Positions 32,227-41,851 are shown, counted from the first letter of the stretch. The stretch: 64,000 bases of DNA from Rhodospirillales bacterium (GCA_016712595.1 JADJQT010000001.1:124001-188000), one strand, 5' to 3'. The notes: generated by a model not told the origin, from the sequence alone. Numbers and translations are program-made.

Positions 32227-34371
32227 TTATCCGGCGACTTTAGCCGTCGCCGCATCGGAAAGATCTTCGCCCGTCTTTTGATCGACGGCACGCATCGAAA
32301 GCTTGATCTTCCCGCGGTCGTCGATGCCGATGAGCTTAACCTTGACGCTGTCGCCGACGTGGACAACGTCCCCCACCTTGCCGACCCGTTCGCGGGAAAG
32401 CTCGCTAATGTGCACCAGCCCATCGCGGTTGCCGAGGAAATTGACGAAGGCGCCGAAGTCGACGATCTTCACGACCTTGCCGGTATAGATCATGCCCGGT
32501 TCCGGCTCGGCCGCGATCGAGCGGATCCAGTCAATGGCCGCGTTTGCCGCCTTCTGATCAACCGCGGCCACCTTTACCGTGCCGTCGTCTTCCAGATCCA
32601 CGCGCGCTCCGGTGACCTCGCAAATCTCGCGAATCACTTTTCCGCCGGGCCCGATGACTTCGCGGATTTTCTCCTTATTGATGTGGATCACGGTAATCCG
32701 CGGCGCCATCTGGCTGAGAGCCTCACGCGCTGTCGTAATTCCGTTCGCCATCTCCCCGAGAATGTGCCGGCGACCGTCCCGCGCCTGATCGAGCGCCGTC
32801 TGCATGATCGATTCGGTGATCGACGTGATCTTGATGTCCATCTGCAGGGCGGTAACCCCGCGATCCGTCCCGGCCACCTTGAAATCCATATCGCCGAGAT
32901 GGTCCTCGTCGCCGAGGATATCGGACAGCACGACGAAATCGTCCTTATCCTTGATCAGTCCCATCGCGATGCCAGCGACCGCCTGCGATAGCGGAACGCC
33001 CGCGTCCATCAGCGAAAGAGACGCCCCGCAGACGGTTGCCATGGACGAGGACCCGTTGGATTCGGTGATCTCGGAGACAACGCGAATGGTGTAGGGGAAG
33101 TCGGTCTTGCTTGGCATCACCGCATGGATCGCGCGCCAAGCCAGCTTGCCATGTCCGATTTCGCGGCGACCGGTGAAGCCGAACCGTCCGGCCTCTCCGA
33201 CCGAATACGGCGGAAAATTATAGTGCAGCAGGAAGTTCTCGCGGAACTCGCCGGCAAGGGCGTCGATGATCTGCTCGTCCTGCCCGGTTCCGAGCGTGGT
33301 GATGACCAGCGCCTGCGTCTCTCCCCGGGTAAACAGGGCACTGCCGTGGGCGCGGGGCAATAATCCCACCTCGACCGCGATCGGCCGGATCGCCCGCGAA
33401 TCCCGCCCGTCGATCCGGCGACCCTCGGTCAGGATACGCCGGCGAACGATGTTCTTTTCCGCGCTTTTGAACACCTCGTCAAAGCGCTCGAGGACCAACG
33501 CCTGATCCAGTGTCTCGTCGCTCGACAGTGCCAGATAAACGCGCTCTTTCACGGCCGCGACCTTATCGCGGCGCGTCCCCTTATGGGTTTCCGTGTACGC
33601 GTCGGACAACTCGACTTCCACCGCCGAGTGAACGCGCTCAGCCAGGGATGCGAGGCCATCGGGGACGGGTGGCAGATCCAGGGGGTCCCGGGCGCATGCT
33701 TCGGCGAGATCGATGATCGCGTCGATCACCGGCTGAAAGCTGCGATGACCAAACATCACCGCTCCCAGCATGACCTCCTCGGACAGTTCCTTTGCCTCGG
33801 ATTCGACCATCAGCACGCCTTCGCGCGTACCAGCGACGACGAGGTCCAAATCACTGCTGGCGAGCTGATCAAGCTGCGGATTTAAGACGTATTCGCCGTT
33901 TATGTAGCCAACCCGGCATCCGGCAACCGGCCCGAGGAACGGCACGCCCGACAAGGTCAGGGCAGCCGACGTTCCGATCAGCGCAACAATGTCCGGATCG
34001 TTCTCAAGGTCGTGGCTTAAAACGGTGCAGATGACTTGCGTTTCGTTCCGGTATCCCTTCGCGAATAACGGGCGAATCGGCCGGTCGATCAGTCGCGATG
34101 TGAGGATCTCTTTCTCCGCAGGGCGACCTTCGCGCTTGAAAAACCCCCCGGGTATCTTGCCCGCCGCGAAGCTCTTCTCCTGGTAGTGCACCGAGAGGGG
34201 AAAGAAATCGAGCCCGGCTTTCGGAGATTTCTCATAAACGACCGTACAGAGGACCTTGGTCTCGCCAATGGTCGCCATGACGGCACCATCGGCCTGCCGC
34301 GCTATTTTGCCGCTTTCGAGCACGAGCGGCTGGCCGCCCCACTCGATGACCTTGCGGAATTCCTTGAACAT
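32227..34371 (-). CDS. pnp: Polyribonucleotide nucleotidyltransferase (PNPase)
   Basis: A 714-residue 3'-5' exoribonuclease of the degradosome that phosphorolyses RNA. Two RNase PH-like domains are present: the first with GGFFKREGRPAEKEILTSRLIDRPIRPLF, here noted in pieces, and the second with RTDGR-like GRRIDGRDSRAIRPI, HGSALFTRGETQALV and TNGSSSMATVCGASLSLMDAG in order. The C-terminus has a KH domain (HINKEKIREVIGPGGKVIREI) and an S1 domain (IYTGKVVKIVDFGAFVNFLG). Length is standard. It is the last gene of the nusA-infB-rbfA-truB-rpsO-pnp series, 85 bases after rpsO. Confidence 0.97.
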   Translation of the reverse strand: MFKEFRKVIEWGGQPLVLESGKIARQADGAVMATIGETKVLCTVVYEKSPKAGLDFFPLSVHYQEKSFAAGKIPGGFFKREGRPAEKEILTSRLIDRPIRPLFAKGYRNETQVICTVLSHDLENDPDIVALIGTSAALTLSGVPFLGPVAGCRVGYINGEYVLNPQLDQLASSDLDLVVAGTREGVLMVESEAKELSEEVMLGAVMFGHRSFQPVIDAIIDLAEACARDPLDLPPVPDGLASLAERVHSAVEVELSDAYTETHKGTRRDKVAAVKERVYLALSSDETLDQALVLERFDEVFKSAEKNIVRRRILTEGRRIDGRDSRAIRPIAVEVGLLPRAHGSALFTRGETQALVITTLGTGQDEQIIDALAGEFRENFLLHYNFPPYSVGEAGRFGFTGRREIGHGKLAWRAIHAVMPSKTDFPYTIRVVSEITESNGSSSMATVCGASLSLMDAGVPLSQAVAGIAMGLIKDKDDFVVLSDILGDEDHLGDMDFKVAGTDRGVTALQMDIKITSITESIMQTALDQARDGRRHILGEMANGITTAREALSQMAPRITVIHINKEKIREVIGPGGKVIREICEVTGARVDLEDDGTVKVAAVDQKAANAAIDWIRSIAAEPEPGMIYTGKVVKIVDFGAFVNFLGNRDGLVHISELSRERVGKVGDVVHVGDSVKVKLIGIDDRGKIKLSMRAVDQKTGEDLSDAATAKVAG

Positions 34372-34456
34372 GCAGTCCTTCCTTCAAATTTGGGGCGGAC
34401 ACCCGCCGCGTCGTGAACTCGCTGGCGGATGTCGGCGCGCATCGACGGCGGGGCGG

Positions 34457-34726
34457 CTAACGCCGCAGTCCCAACCGTTCGACGAGGCGCTCGTAGCGCC
34501 CCTTTTCCTTAGTCTTGAGATATTGGAGCAATCGACGGCGCTGGCCGACCATCATCAACAGCCCACGCCGCGAGTGGAAATCCTTCTTGTGCGCCTTTAG
34601 GTGCTCGGTTAGATTGCGAATCCGTTCGCTCAAAATCGCCACTTGTACTTCTGGTGAGCCCGTGTCGTTTTCCAGAGTGGCGTATTCCTTGATCACTTCT
34701 TGTTTTCGATCTGCGGTGATCGACAT
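34457..34726 (-). CDS. rpsO: 30S ribosomal protein S15
   Basis: An 89-residue primary 16S rRNA-binding protein. It starts MSITADRKQEVIKEYA and has NDTGSPEVQVAILSERIRNL, HLKAHKKDFHSRRGLLMMVG and RRRLLQYLKTK, essentially the family consensus. The ATG at 34726 matches the universal N-terminus; longer in-frame readings do not. The rpsO-pnp pairing is nearly universal in bacteria. truB ends 14 bases upstream. Confidence 0.97.
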   Translation of the reverse strand: MSITADRKQEVIKEYATLENDTGSPEVQVAILSERIRNLTEHLKAHKKDFHSRRGLLMMVGQRRRLLQYLKTKEKGRYERLVERLGLRR

Positions 34727-34740
34727 CTGATACTCCGTGG

Positions 34741-35655
34741 TCAGAGATTCAAGACACGTAACGGCCTGATCTCCCCGCCCTTGATCTGGGCCAGCGCCAC
34801 CGGTTGTCCCCTCGCCATCGCACATACAACAGCGTCTCTGGAGACTTCAGTGAGAGGAGACCGGCTCGTGACAGGCAGCACCGCGATCGGCTGCCCTCGC
34901 TGGAGGCTCTTGGCCTCCGTTTCGGTAAGATTGAGCGCCGGGATGCCGGCCAGCGCCAAACCTACCGGAAGCACATGATCATCCAGATCGGCACTATGCC
35001 CCAAGGTCTCGATGTTTTCCAGGGATATTGCCTCGCGCTCGGAAAACGGCCCGACACTGAGGCGACGCAAGGCTGTCACGTGACCAACGGTCCCCAGCGC
35101 GAGACCGAGGTCGCGGGCAAGGGCACGCATGTAAACACCTTTCCCGGCTTCGACCTCGAATGTCGCATGATCATCGTCCGAGCGGTCGACCAACTCGATC
35201 CGCAGGACCGTCACTTCACGCGCCGGCAAGGCTGCCGGCCGATCCGAGCGCGCCAGCGCGTAAGCGCGCTCGCCGGAAACCTTGATCGCCGAGAACGTCG
35301 GCGGAATCTGGCTAATTTCGCCTTGGAAGTGCGGCAAGATGGCCTCGATCGCTGCAACGTCGGGACGAACGTCACTGATCGCCGTCACTTCGCCTTCGGT
35401 ATCATCGGTGTTGCGCTGCTCGCCCCATTTCACCGTAAATCGGTAGAGCTTGCGCCCGTCAACGACATAGCGGACGGTTTTCGTCGCCTCGCCCAGCGCC
35501 AACGGCAGGATCCCGGTCGCTAGTGGGTCGAGCGTGCCGCCGTGGCCGGCCTTGGCCGCGCCGGTTGCGCGGCGAACTCGACTCACGACCGCAGCCGAAC
35601 TGATACCCGCGGGCTTGTCCACAACCAGCCAGCCGTTGATCCGCCTGCCCTTCAT
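34741..35655 (-). CDS. truB: tRNA pseudouridine(55) synthase
   Basis: A 304-residue pseudouridine synthase acting on U55 of tRNAs. It has INGWLVVDKPAGISSAAVV, the catalytic GHGGTLDPLATGILPLALGEATK with Asp, YRFTVKWGEQRNTDDTEGEV, PPTFSAIKVSGERAYALAR and KGVYMRALARDLGLAL. A C-terminal PUA-like region follows. The start chosen is ATG 35655 (MKGRRINGW). An ATG at 35682 inside the rbfA stop region is an alternative that would overlap rbfA by 14 bases. Gene order rbfA-truB-rpsO is the usual one. Confidence 0.93.
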   Translation of the reverse strand: MKGRRINGWLVVDKPAGISSAAVVSRVRRATGAAKAGHGGTLDPLATGILPLALGEATKTVRYVVDGRKLYRFTVKWGEQRNTDDTEGEVTAISDVRPDVAAIEAILPHFQGEISQIPPTFSAIKVSGERAYALARSDRPAALPAREVTVLRIELVDRSDDDHATFEVEAGKGVYMRALARDLGLALGTVGHVTALRRLSVGPFSEREAISLENIETLGHSADLDDHVLPVGLALAGIPALNLTETEAKSLQRGQPIAVLPVTSRSPLTEVSRDAVVCAMARGQPVALAQIKGGEIRPLRVLNL

Positions 35656-35668
35656 CCGCTCGCCCACG

Positions 35669-36085
35669 CTATCGTTCCTCATTGCTTTCACTAAGGTCAT
35701 CGTCTGGCGCCAGGTCGGCGGCAACATCGGGACTGCGCAGTGCGCGCCCGATACGATCCGCCTCGTCGAACGTCCGGTCGACGCGGAAGGCCAAGTCGGG
35801 AACATAGCGGAGGCGCATGCTCTGCCCGATTCGTCGGCGCAGAAAACCGCGCGCCCTCGTCAAGGCTGTCGCGATCTCATCGGCATTTACCCCGCCGAGG
35901 GGCAGGATAAAAACCGTCGCCCGACGCAAATCCGGGCTAATTCGAACTTCAGTCACGGTAATGGAAACGCCGGCGAATGCCGGATCTCGGATCTCGCCGC
36001 GCTCAAAAACCCAGGCGAGCGCGTGTCGAAGCTCTTCGCCGACGCGAAGCTGCCGCTGGCCTGCGGGAATATTGTCTTTAGACAT
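35669..36085 (-). CDS. rbfA: Ribosome-binding factor A
   Basis: A 138-residue 30S maturation factor with a KH-like fold, needed for 16S 5'-end processing and cold growth. It has RQLRVGEELRHALAWVFERGEIRDP, as two segments, VSITVTEVRISPDLRRATVFILPLGG in order, and RLRYVPDLAFRVDRTFDEADRI, the family signature. An acidic C-terminal tail (DLAPDDDLSESNEER) follows. It is 39 bases after infB and 13 bases before truB. Confidence 0.93.
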   Translation of the reverse strand: MSKDNIPAGQRQLRVGEELRHALAWVFERGEIRDPAFAGVSITVTEVRISPDLRRATVFILPLGGVNADEIATALTRARGFLRRRIGQSMRLRYVPDLAFRVDRTFDEADRIGRALRSPDVAADLAPDDDLSESNEER

Positions 36086-36124
36086 GGCGACGCGCGCGCA
36101 ATCTTAACGATACAAAGACGGTTG

Positions 36125-38923
36125 TCAGAGTTGCTGCGCGATCTCTTCCAATTCAAAGCACTCGACTTTATCGCCGGTCTGAATGTCCTGAAAGTTGGCA
36201 AGGGCAATGCCGCATTCAAACCCTTCCCGCACCTCGCGAACATCGTCCTTGAAATGCTTGAGTTTGCCCAGCGCGCCTTCATGGATCACCACGTTGTCGC
36301 GCAGCAGCCGGACCTTACCTCCGCGCCGGACAATACCCTCGATGACACGGCAACCTGCGATCTTCCCGACCTTGGAGATATTAAACACCTCGCGAATCTC
36401 GGCATAGCCAAGGATGGTCTCGCGCAAGATTGGTGAAAGCATACCGGAAAGGATGGCTCTTACATCGTCGGCGAGTTCATAAATAATTGAATAGTAACGG
36501 ACTTCTACTCCGTCACGCTTCGCCAACTCGCGCGCTTGCGGGTTCGCGCGCACGTTGAATCCGATAATGAGTGCATCCGACGCCCGCGCCAGACCGACAT
36601 CGGTCTCGTTGATACCGCCGACGCCCGAATGCAAGACGGAAACCTTGACCTGATCCGTTCCCATTTTATCGAGGGCGGTGACGATCGCCTCGGCGGAACC
36701 GTGGACGTCGGCCTTAATCACCACCGGCAAGGCCTTGGCCTCGCCCTGCTGGATGCGGCTGAACAGTTGTTCAAACGTGCCGCGTCCGACCGATGTCCGG
36801 GCATCGCGCGTCCGTTGTTGCCGGAACTCCGTGACCTCCCTGGCGCGCGCTTCGCTGCCGACCACGCTCAGATCGTCTCCTGCCGCCGGCGTCCCGTTCA
36901 ATCCCAAGATCTCCACGGGCATGCTGGGACCAGCCTCGCTGACCGAAGCACCGGATGCGTCCGTAAGTCCGCGCACCCGTCCCCACTCGCTGCCGGCGAC
37001 GAAGATGTCGCCGACCCGAAGGGTACCGCGCTGCACGAGAACGGTGGCAACGGTGCCACGACCACGTTCGACTTTCGTCTCGATGATGACGCCTTCCGCC
37101 GGGCGCTCGGGATTGGCCCTGAGGTCAAGCAATTCGGATTGCAGCAAGATAGCGTCGGCGAGCTTGTCGAGGTTCAAGTGCTCCTTCGCCGAAACCTCAA
37201 CCGAGAGAACGTCACCGCCCATCTCTTCGACCTGAATACTGTATTGCAAGAGCTCCGTGCGGACACGCTGCGGATTGGCGTCGGGGCGGTCGATCTTGTT
37301 GATCGCAACGATCAACGGCACACCCGCAGCCTTGGCGTGATTGATCGCCTCGACGGTCTGCGGCATGACGCCATCATCGGCCGCCACGACCAGCACGACG
37401 ATATCGGTTGCCTCGGCGCCACGCGCGCGCATCTGCGTAAAAGCCGCGTGACCCGGCGTATCGATGAACGTGATCTTGTCGCCACCAGACAGGGTGACTT
37501 GATAGGCTCCGATGTGCTGGGTGATCCCGCCAGCCTCGTGCTGGGCAATGTCCGTCTTGCGCAACGCGTCGAGCAGAGATGTCTTGCCGTGATCGACATG
37601 CCCCATGACCGTGACGACGGGTGGCCGCTTTTGCAGATCCTGGGCGTCGTCGACTTCGCCCTTCAAGCCGATTTCGACGTCCGCGGCGCTCACCCGCCGC
37701 ACGTTGTGACCAAACTCGACCGCCAGCAACTCCGCGGTGTCAGCATCGATGGTATGGTTGATGGTTGCCATCACCCCCATTTTCATCAACGATTTGATGA
37801 CGTCCGCCGAGCGCTCCGCCATTCGATTGGCAAGTTCTTGGACGGTCATCGTTTCCGGAATGATCACGTCCCGGACGACCTTGTGCGTCTCCGCCCGCAT
37901 CTGCATCTGCTTTTGACGTTCGCGCTCGCGGGCGCGGCGCACCGAGGCGAGACTGCGGATCCGCTCGCCGGCATCCTCGAGCGCCACCGAGACATTGATC
38001 TTGCCCGACCGCCGGGATCCGGCGTCCTGGCGCGGACCTTCGGGTCGGCGTGCCTCCGGACGCGCGGGCGCTCGCCGGGCGCGAGCCTGCTCCTCCGCAC
38101 TCGCCGGACGTGAGCCCGGCGCCGCAGGCTGAGGCGCCTCCGCGCCGGCCCCGTCGGTCGCCGCTGCGTCCGTCACCTCTGTCTTCGCTTCGGTGGTCGG
38201 CGCCGCCTCGCTGGACGCGTCGTCCGGCACCGCCACCACGTCAGCCTCGCTCGCCCCTTGCACGAGGGGTGAGGCTGCGGCGGCGGCGCTATCGCCGGAA
38301 CGCCCCGTTTCCGCCGTCTCCTCGCCAGGAGGCAGCTCGGACACCGCGATCGACTCCTGTTCGCCGACGTCCGGTATCGAGACTTCGGTTGCCGCCGCAT
38401 CGACGTCAGCCGGCCCCTCATCAACCCGTCCCTCGGCGGGCTGTTCCCCGGCAGTCTGTTCCCCGGCAGTCTGTTCCCCGGCAGGCTGTGCTTCGACAAG
38501 CTGTTCCGCGACGCTGGCGCTTTCAGCGATGTCCTCGACTTCAACGGATTCAGCGACCGGCTCCGGCGGAGCGGCGAGGCGCTCCTCCTCCGCCTTGATC
38601 GCATCTTGAAGCGCGCGGACCCGTGCCGCCTTTTCCTGATTGGTCAGGCCGACAGCGGCGCCGTCCCGCGGCCGGCCGTCTGGGCGCGCCGTACCGGCGA
38701 ATGGCCCGTTGCGATCGGCTCCGCGCTGGACTTCCGACATCCGGCCACGCGAATCGGGCGTGTAGGTTCTCTTCTTTCGAACCTCGACCGTAACCATCTT
38801 CGAGCGGCCGTGCGCAAAGCTCTGGCGCACTTGCCCGGTTTCCACCGTCTTTTTCAATTCAAGCTTCCGGGGCCGGCCGACCGGGCCCTGCTTTTTCGTG
38901 TCTCGGTCCTCGGTATCGGTCAT
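36125..38923 (-). CDS. infB: Translation initiation factor IF-2
   Basis: A 932-residue GTPase that delivers fMet-tRNA to the 30S subunit. The first 300 residues are low-complexity and acidic (Ala/Glu/Pro-rich), as in other alphaproteobacterial IF-2, and include three copies of a five-residue repeat. The G domain begins near residue 440 with VMGHVDHGKTSLLDALRK (G1), then DTPGHAAFTQMR (G3) and NKIDRPDAN (G4). Domain IV/C1-C2 ends with CFELEEIAQQL-like VECFELEEIAQQL. It follows the YlxR/L7Ae gene by 7 bases and precedes rbfA. Confidence 0.96.
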   Translation of the reverse strand: MTDTEDRDTKKQGPVGRPRKLELKKTVETGQVRQSFAHGRSKMVTVEVRKKRTYTPDSRGRMSEVQRGADRNGPFAGTARPDGRPRDGAAVGLTNQEKAARVRALQDAIKAEEERLAAPPEPVAESVEVEDIAESASVAEQLVEAQPAGEQTAGEQTAGEQPAEGRVDEGPADVDAAATEVSIPDVGEQESIAVSELPPGEETAETGRSGDSAAAAASPLVQGASEADVVAVPDDASSEAAPTTEAKTEVTDAAATDGAGAEAPQPAAPGSRPASAEEQARARRAPARPEARRPEGPRQDAGSRRSGKINVSVALEDAGERIRSLASVRRARERERQKQMQMRAETHKVVRDVIIPETMTVQELANRMAERSADVIKSLMKMGVMATINHTIDADTAELLAVEFGHNVRRVSAADVEIGLKGEVDDAQDLQKRPPVVTVMGHVDHGKTSLLDALRKTDIAQHEAGGITQHIGAYQVTLSGGDKITFIDTPGHAAFTQMRARGAEATDIVVLVVAADDGVMPQTVEAINHAKAAGVPLIVAINKIDRPDANPQRVRTELLQYSIQVEEMGGDVLSVEVSAKEHLNLDKLADAILLQSELLDLRANPERPAEGVIIETKVERGRGTVATVLVQRGTLRVGDIFVAGSEWGRVRGLTDASGASVSEAGPSMPVEILGLNGTPAAGDDLSVVGSEARAREVTEFRQQRTRDARTSVGRGTFEQLFSRIQQGEAKALPVVIKADVHGSAEAIVTALDKMGTDQVKVSVLHSGVGGINETDVGLARASDALIIGFNVRANPQARELAKRDGVEVRYYSIIYELADDVRAILSGMLSPILRETILGYAEIREVFNISKVGKIAGCRVIEGIVRRGGKVRLLRDNVVIHEGALGKLKHFKDDVREVREGFECGIALANFQDIQTGDKVECFELEEIAQQL
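38441..38485. repeat. 15-bp tandem repeat, three copies, inside infB
   Basis: The unit CTGTTCCCCGGCAGT is repeated at 38441-38455, 38456-38470 and 38471-38485 (last base changed). In frame on the minus strand it encodes repeated TAGEQ-type pentapeptides in the disordered N-terminal part of IF-2. Copy number could vary between strains without breaking the frame. Confidence 0.85.
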
Positions 38924-38930
38924 TGCTCAT

Positions 38931-39593
38931 TCACGTCGAGTGGCTTTGTCCGGCACCCCGGACAATTGGGTTTCGTTCGGTGTTCGCCCCACGCAGTCCC
39001 GCAAGCCGCAGAGCCTCGCGGGAAAAGCGTTCGGCGAGAGCGCCGGCAAGGATTATGCCGTGAACCGCACGGTCGCGCCCCAATGCCTGGCCCAACTCGT
39101 CGGCGCTGAGCGCGACGATCACGGGCATACCGCAGGAAAGGGCGCGAAGCGACTGGCATTCGCCCGGCGCTCCGTCGCTAGCCTCGATCAGGTATCCGCG
39201 CTTGCCGGCGCCCAGCCAGTCGCGCACCTTTTGCAGGCCGAAGACAGCTTGCCCCGCCCGCAAAGCAAGACCGATCAGATCACGGCAGCGCCGCAGCAAC
39301 TGCGTTTCAACCTGGAGCTCCAGGCTGTCCGGAATCCGGACCGCTGCCCGCGCTGCGCGCGCGAATAGCCGCCGCCGAAGCGCCATTTCGAACGCGGCCG
39401 CATCGGCGCTAATCCACAGACCTCGCCCGGGCAGACGCTCGTCGATATCGGGAACAATCTCGCCCTCCGGTCCAACAACAAAGCGCACAAGTTTCGCCCG
39501 ATCAACGACGGCGCCGCTCGCCAAGCAGCGCCGCAGACGATTTGCGGGCGAATTGGGGATGTCCGTCGTCGGCGTATCGCTCAATTCGTTCAC
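38931..39593 (-). CDS. YlxR (DUF448) and L7Ae/L30e-like fusion protein
   Basis: A 220-residue RNA-binding protein with two domains. Residues about 18-95 are YlxR/DUF448 (RRCLASGAVVDRAKLVRFVV, then PDIDERLPGRGLWIS). Residues about 105-200 resemble ribosomal L7Ae/L30e (RRCRDLIGLALRAGQAVFGL, then LIEASDGAPGE and VALSADELGQALGRD). The fusion is typical of alphaproteobacteria, where the gene always lies between nusA and infB. YlxR has been tied to RNase P in Bacillus; the role here is not known. It overlaps the nusA stop by 4 bases. Confidence 0.87.
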   Translation of the reverse strand: MNELSDTPTTDIPNSPANRLRRCLASGAVVDRAKLVRFVVGPEGEIVPDIDERLPGRGLWISADAAAFEMALRRRLFARAARAAVRIPDSLELQVETQLLRRCRDLIGLALRAGQAVFGLQKVRDWLGAGKRGYLIEASDGAPGECQSLRALSCGMPVIVALSADELGQALGRDRAVHGIILAGALAERFSREALRLAGLRGANTERNPIVRGAGQSHST

Positions 39594-41185
39594 CGCTCCT
39601 GCGAATCGTCCGCAGGATTGGCGCCAGCAGCGGTGCCCGCTAATTCGTCCGTCTCCGGCTCCTCGCTCTCGTACCAGTGCGCTCTCGCGGCCATGATGAT
39701 GTCGTTGGCGCGTTCCAGCGTCAGTGTTCCTTGCGGCACAATATCCAGCAGTTCGTCACCGGCCAGATCTGCGAGATCGTCGAGGGTCTTGACCCCCGCT
39801 TCGCCCAAAGCGACGAGCATCGCCGGCTTCAGGCCGTTGATGGCGGCGAGGACATCGTCGACGCCGAGTTCATGGCGACGGCGGGTGTAAATCTCGTCGC
39901 GTGCGTCAAGGAAGGCGCGCGCACGGTTACGAAGTTCCTCTGCGACCGCAACGTCAAGCCCTTCGACGTCCGCGAGATCGTCAATCGGCACGAACGCAAC
40001 GTCCTCCACCGAGGTGAAGCCTTCGGTCACCAGCAGGTGTGCGATCACATCGTCGATGTTGAGGGCGTCGATGAAGGTCTGGGATCGCGCACGGAACTCC
40101 TCATTCCGGCGGCCGGATTCTTCCTCTTCGGTCAGAATGTCGATGTCCCAGCCAGTCAGCTGGGAAGCAAGTCGCACGTTTTGGCCACGCCGGCCGATCG
40201 CAAGGCTCAGCTGGTCGTCTGGCACGACGACTTCGATCCTGTTCGCCTCTTCGTCCAGCACCACCTTGGTCACTTCCGCGGGGGCAAGCGCGTTGACGAC
40301 GAACGTGGCCGGGTCAGGAGACCATTGGATGATATCGATTTTCTCGCCTTGCAGTTCGCCCACGACGGCCTGGACCCGCGAGCCGCGCATGCCGATGCAA
40401 GGCCCGACCGGATCGATTCCGGAATCACGCGAATAGACGGCGATCTTGGCGCGCGAGCCTGGATCGCGCGCGACCGCGCGGATCTCGATCACACCTTCGT
40501 AGATTTCCGGCACTTCCTGCGCGAATAGCTTCGCCATGAACTGCGGATGCGTGCGCGACAGGAACACCTGCGGCCCCCGCGGCTCTTCGCGAACGTCCAT
40601 AATGTAGGCGCGGACACGGTCACCCGTGTTGAAGTGCTCGCGGGGAATGGTTTCTTCCCGGCGCAAGAGCGCTTCGGCGCGGCCGAGATCGACGATGACA
40701 TTCCCGAATTCCACGCGCTTGGCGAGGCCGTTGACGATATCGGCGATTCGATCTTTGAATTCGTCGTACTGCCGCCGACGTTCCGCCTCGCGGACCTTGT
40801 GAACGATGACCTGTTTCGCCGTTTGCGCGGCAATCCGCCCAAAATCGATTGGCGGCAACGGATCGACGATGAACTCGCCGATCTCAATGCCCGGCGACTT
40901 GCGCCGACCAGCGTCAAGCAGGATTTGCGTTGCTTCGTTTTCGATCGCTTCCACCACCTCGATATATCGCGCCAGCGATATCTCGCCGGAATTGCGATCG
41001 ATATGGGCACGGATGTCGTGGTCGTGACCATACTTCGAGCGGCCCGCTTTCTGGATCGCCTGCTCCATCGCCTCGAGCACTTCCTCGCGGTCGATGCTCT
41101 TGTCGCGCGCGACGGTTTCTGCGACCTGCAGCAGTTCCGGGCGCGCCGAGACGGCGCTGGTTTCCGTCGGCACTCTGCTATTCAT
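39590..41185 (-). CDS. nusA: Transcription termination/antitermination protein NusA
   Basis: A 531-residue RNA polymerase-binding factor controlling pausing, termination and antitermination. It has the N-terminal domain (VLEAMEQAIQKAGRSKYG), the S1 domain around ETIPREHFNTGDRVRAYI, two KH domains (PVGPCIGMRGSRVQAVVGEL and AIGRRGQNVRLASQLTGWDI), and two C-terminal helix-hairpin-helix repeats (DVEGLDVAVAEEL; LGEAGVKTLDDLADLAGDEL). Length is typical for alphaproteobacteria, where the acidic tail (ESEEPETDELAG) follows. rimP ends 36 bases upstream. A terminator-like hairpin in the rimP leader may make the operon sensitive to NusA. Confidence 0.96.
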   Translation of the reverse strand: MNSRVPTETSAVSARPELLQVAETVARDKSIDREEVLEAMEQAIQKAGRSKYGHDHDIRAHIDRNSGEISLARYIEVVEAIENEATQILLDAGRRKSPGIEIGEFIVDPLPPIDFGRIAAQTAKQVIVHKVREAERRRQYDEFKDRIADIVNGLAKRVEFGNVIVDLGRAEALLRREETIPREHFNTGDRVRAYIMDVREEPRGPQVFLSRTHPQFMAKLFAQEVPEIYEGVIEIRAVARDPGSRAKIAVYSRDSGIDPVGPCIGMRGSRVQAVVGELQGEKIDIIQWSPDPATFVVNALAPAEVTKVVLDEEANRIEVVVPDDQLSLAIGRRGQNVRLASQLTGWDIDILTEEEESGRRNEEFRARSQTFIDALNIDDVIAHLLVTEGFTSVEDVAFVPIDDLADVEGLDVAVAEELRNRARAFLDARDEIYTRRRHELGVDDVLAAINGLKPAMLVALGEAGVKTLDDLADLAGDELLDIVPQGTLTLERANDIIMAARAHWYESEEPETDELAGTAAGANPADDSQER

Positions 41186-41221
41186 CGTAACGATGTGCTT
41201 CTCCGTCTCGCATCATGCGCT

Positions 41222-41704
41222 TCAATGTTGCACGTGAGCCGCCAGGAGCTCGTCGGTCAGCAACAGTTTTGCGCGCTGAATATCCGCAAACGGGACGAGA
41301 ACATCCGTCCCTTCAACAGCCAAGGCCACCATCTCGCCTTGCGTTCCGCGAAGGCGCCCGCTGAAGCGGCGGCGTCCCTCGATTGAGCGCGCGAGCTCAA
41401 CGCGGGCATCGAAGCCCGCAAATCGATCAAAGTCCGCGAGCGATACCAATGGCCGATCGATACCAGGCGAACTAACCTCCAACGTATAGGCCGAGCCGAT
41501 CGGATCGTCCACATCAAGAACTGCGGAGAGCGCCCGACTCAATTCTGCGCAGTCATCCACCATCATCGCCTGTCCGTCCGCGCGCTCCGCCATGATCTGC
41601 AGCCGCAACCGCTGTTTGCCCGTGATCTGAACCCGCACCAGCGAATATCCCATGGCGGTGACGGTCGGCAGCACCACGGTAGCGATGCGTTCAGCCAACT
41701 CCAC
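41222..41704 (-). CDS. rimP: Ribosome maturation factor RimP
   Basis: A 160-residue 30S assembly factor (30S/S12 handling). It has VLPTVTAMGYSLVRVQITGKQRLRLQIMAE, in successive pieces, DDCAELSRALSAVLDVDD and YTLEVSSPGIDRPLVSLADFDRF, the family signature, followed by the C-terminal SH3-like domain (RFSGRLRGTQGEMVAL). The start chosen is GTG 41704, with AGGAG eight bases upstream; a longer TTG start at 41737 is possible but has no such site. It heads the rimP-nusA-ylxR-infB series, 182 bases after trmB, with its own promoter and a leader hairpin. Confidence 0.92.
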   Translation of the reverse strand: MELAERIATVVLPTVTAMGYSLVRVQITGKQRLRLQIMAERADGQAMMVDDCAELSRALSAVLDVDDPIGSAYTLEVSSPGIDRPLVSLADFDRFAGFDARVELARSIEGRRRFSGRLRGTQGEMVALAVEGTDVLVPFADIQRAKLLLTDELLAAHVQH

Positions 41705-41752
41705 GGCTGCCACTCCTGACCCATTGCGCGCGCGCAAGCCCGCGCTTCAAAC

Positions 41753-41777
41753 AAAAAAGGCGAGCCCAAGGCCCACC
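41753..41777 (-). terminator. Attenuator-like hairpin in the rimP-nusA leader
   Basis: On the minus strand GGTGGGC (41777-41771), loop CTTGG, GCTCGCC (41765-41759) pair over 7 bp including two G-U pairs, followed by six T (41758-41753). It lies between the predicted promoter (about 41845) and the rimP start at 41704, so it could act as an attenuator; it may also end readthrough from trmB. Confidence 0.55.
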
Positions 41778-41851
41778 TCGTGCGTTCTGGCTGAATGTCC
41801 AGCCCTGCATGCATCCGTCACGTAACGCTCGGCGCGCCCCTCGCCCGATCG

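Noticed and set aside
36536..38113. A 525-codon open frame antisense to infB
   Set aside because: It mirrors the GC-biased codon pattern of infB, has no domain pattern and no ribosome-binding site; infB on the other strand is certain.
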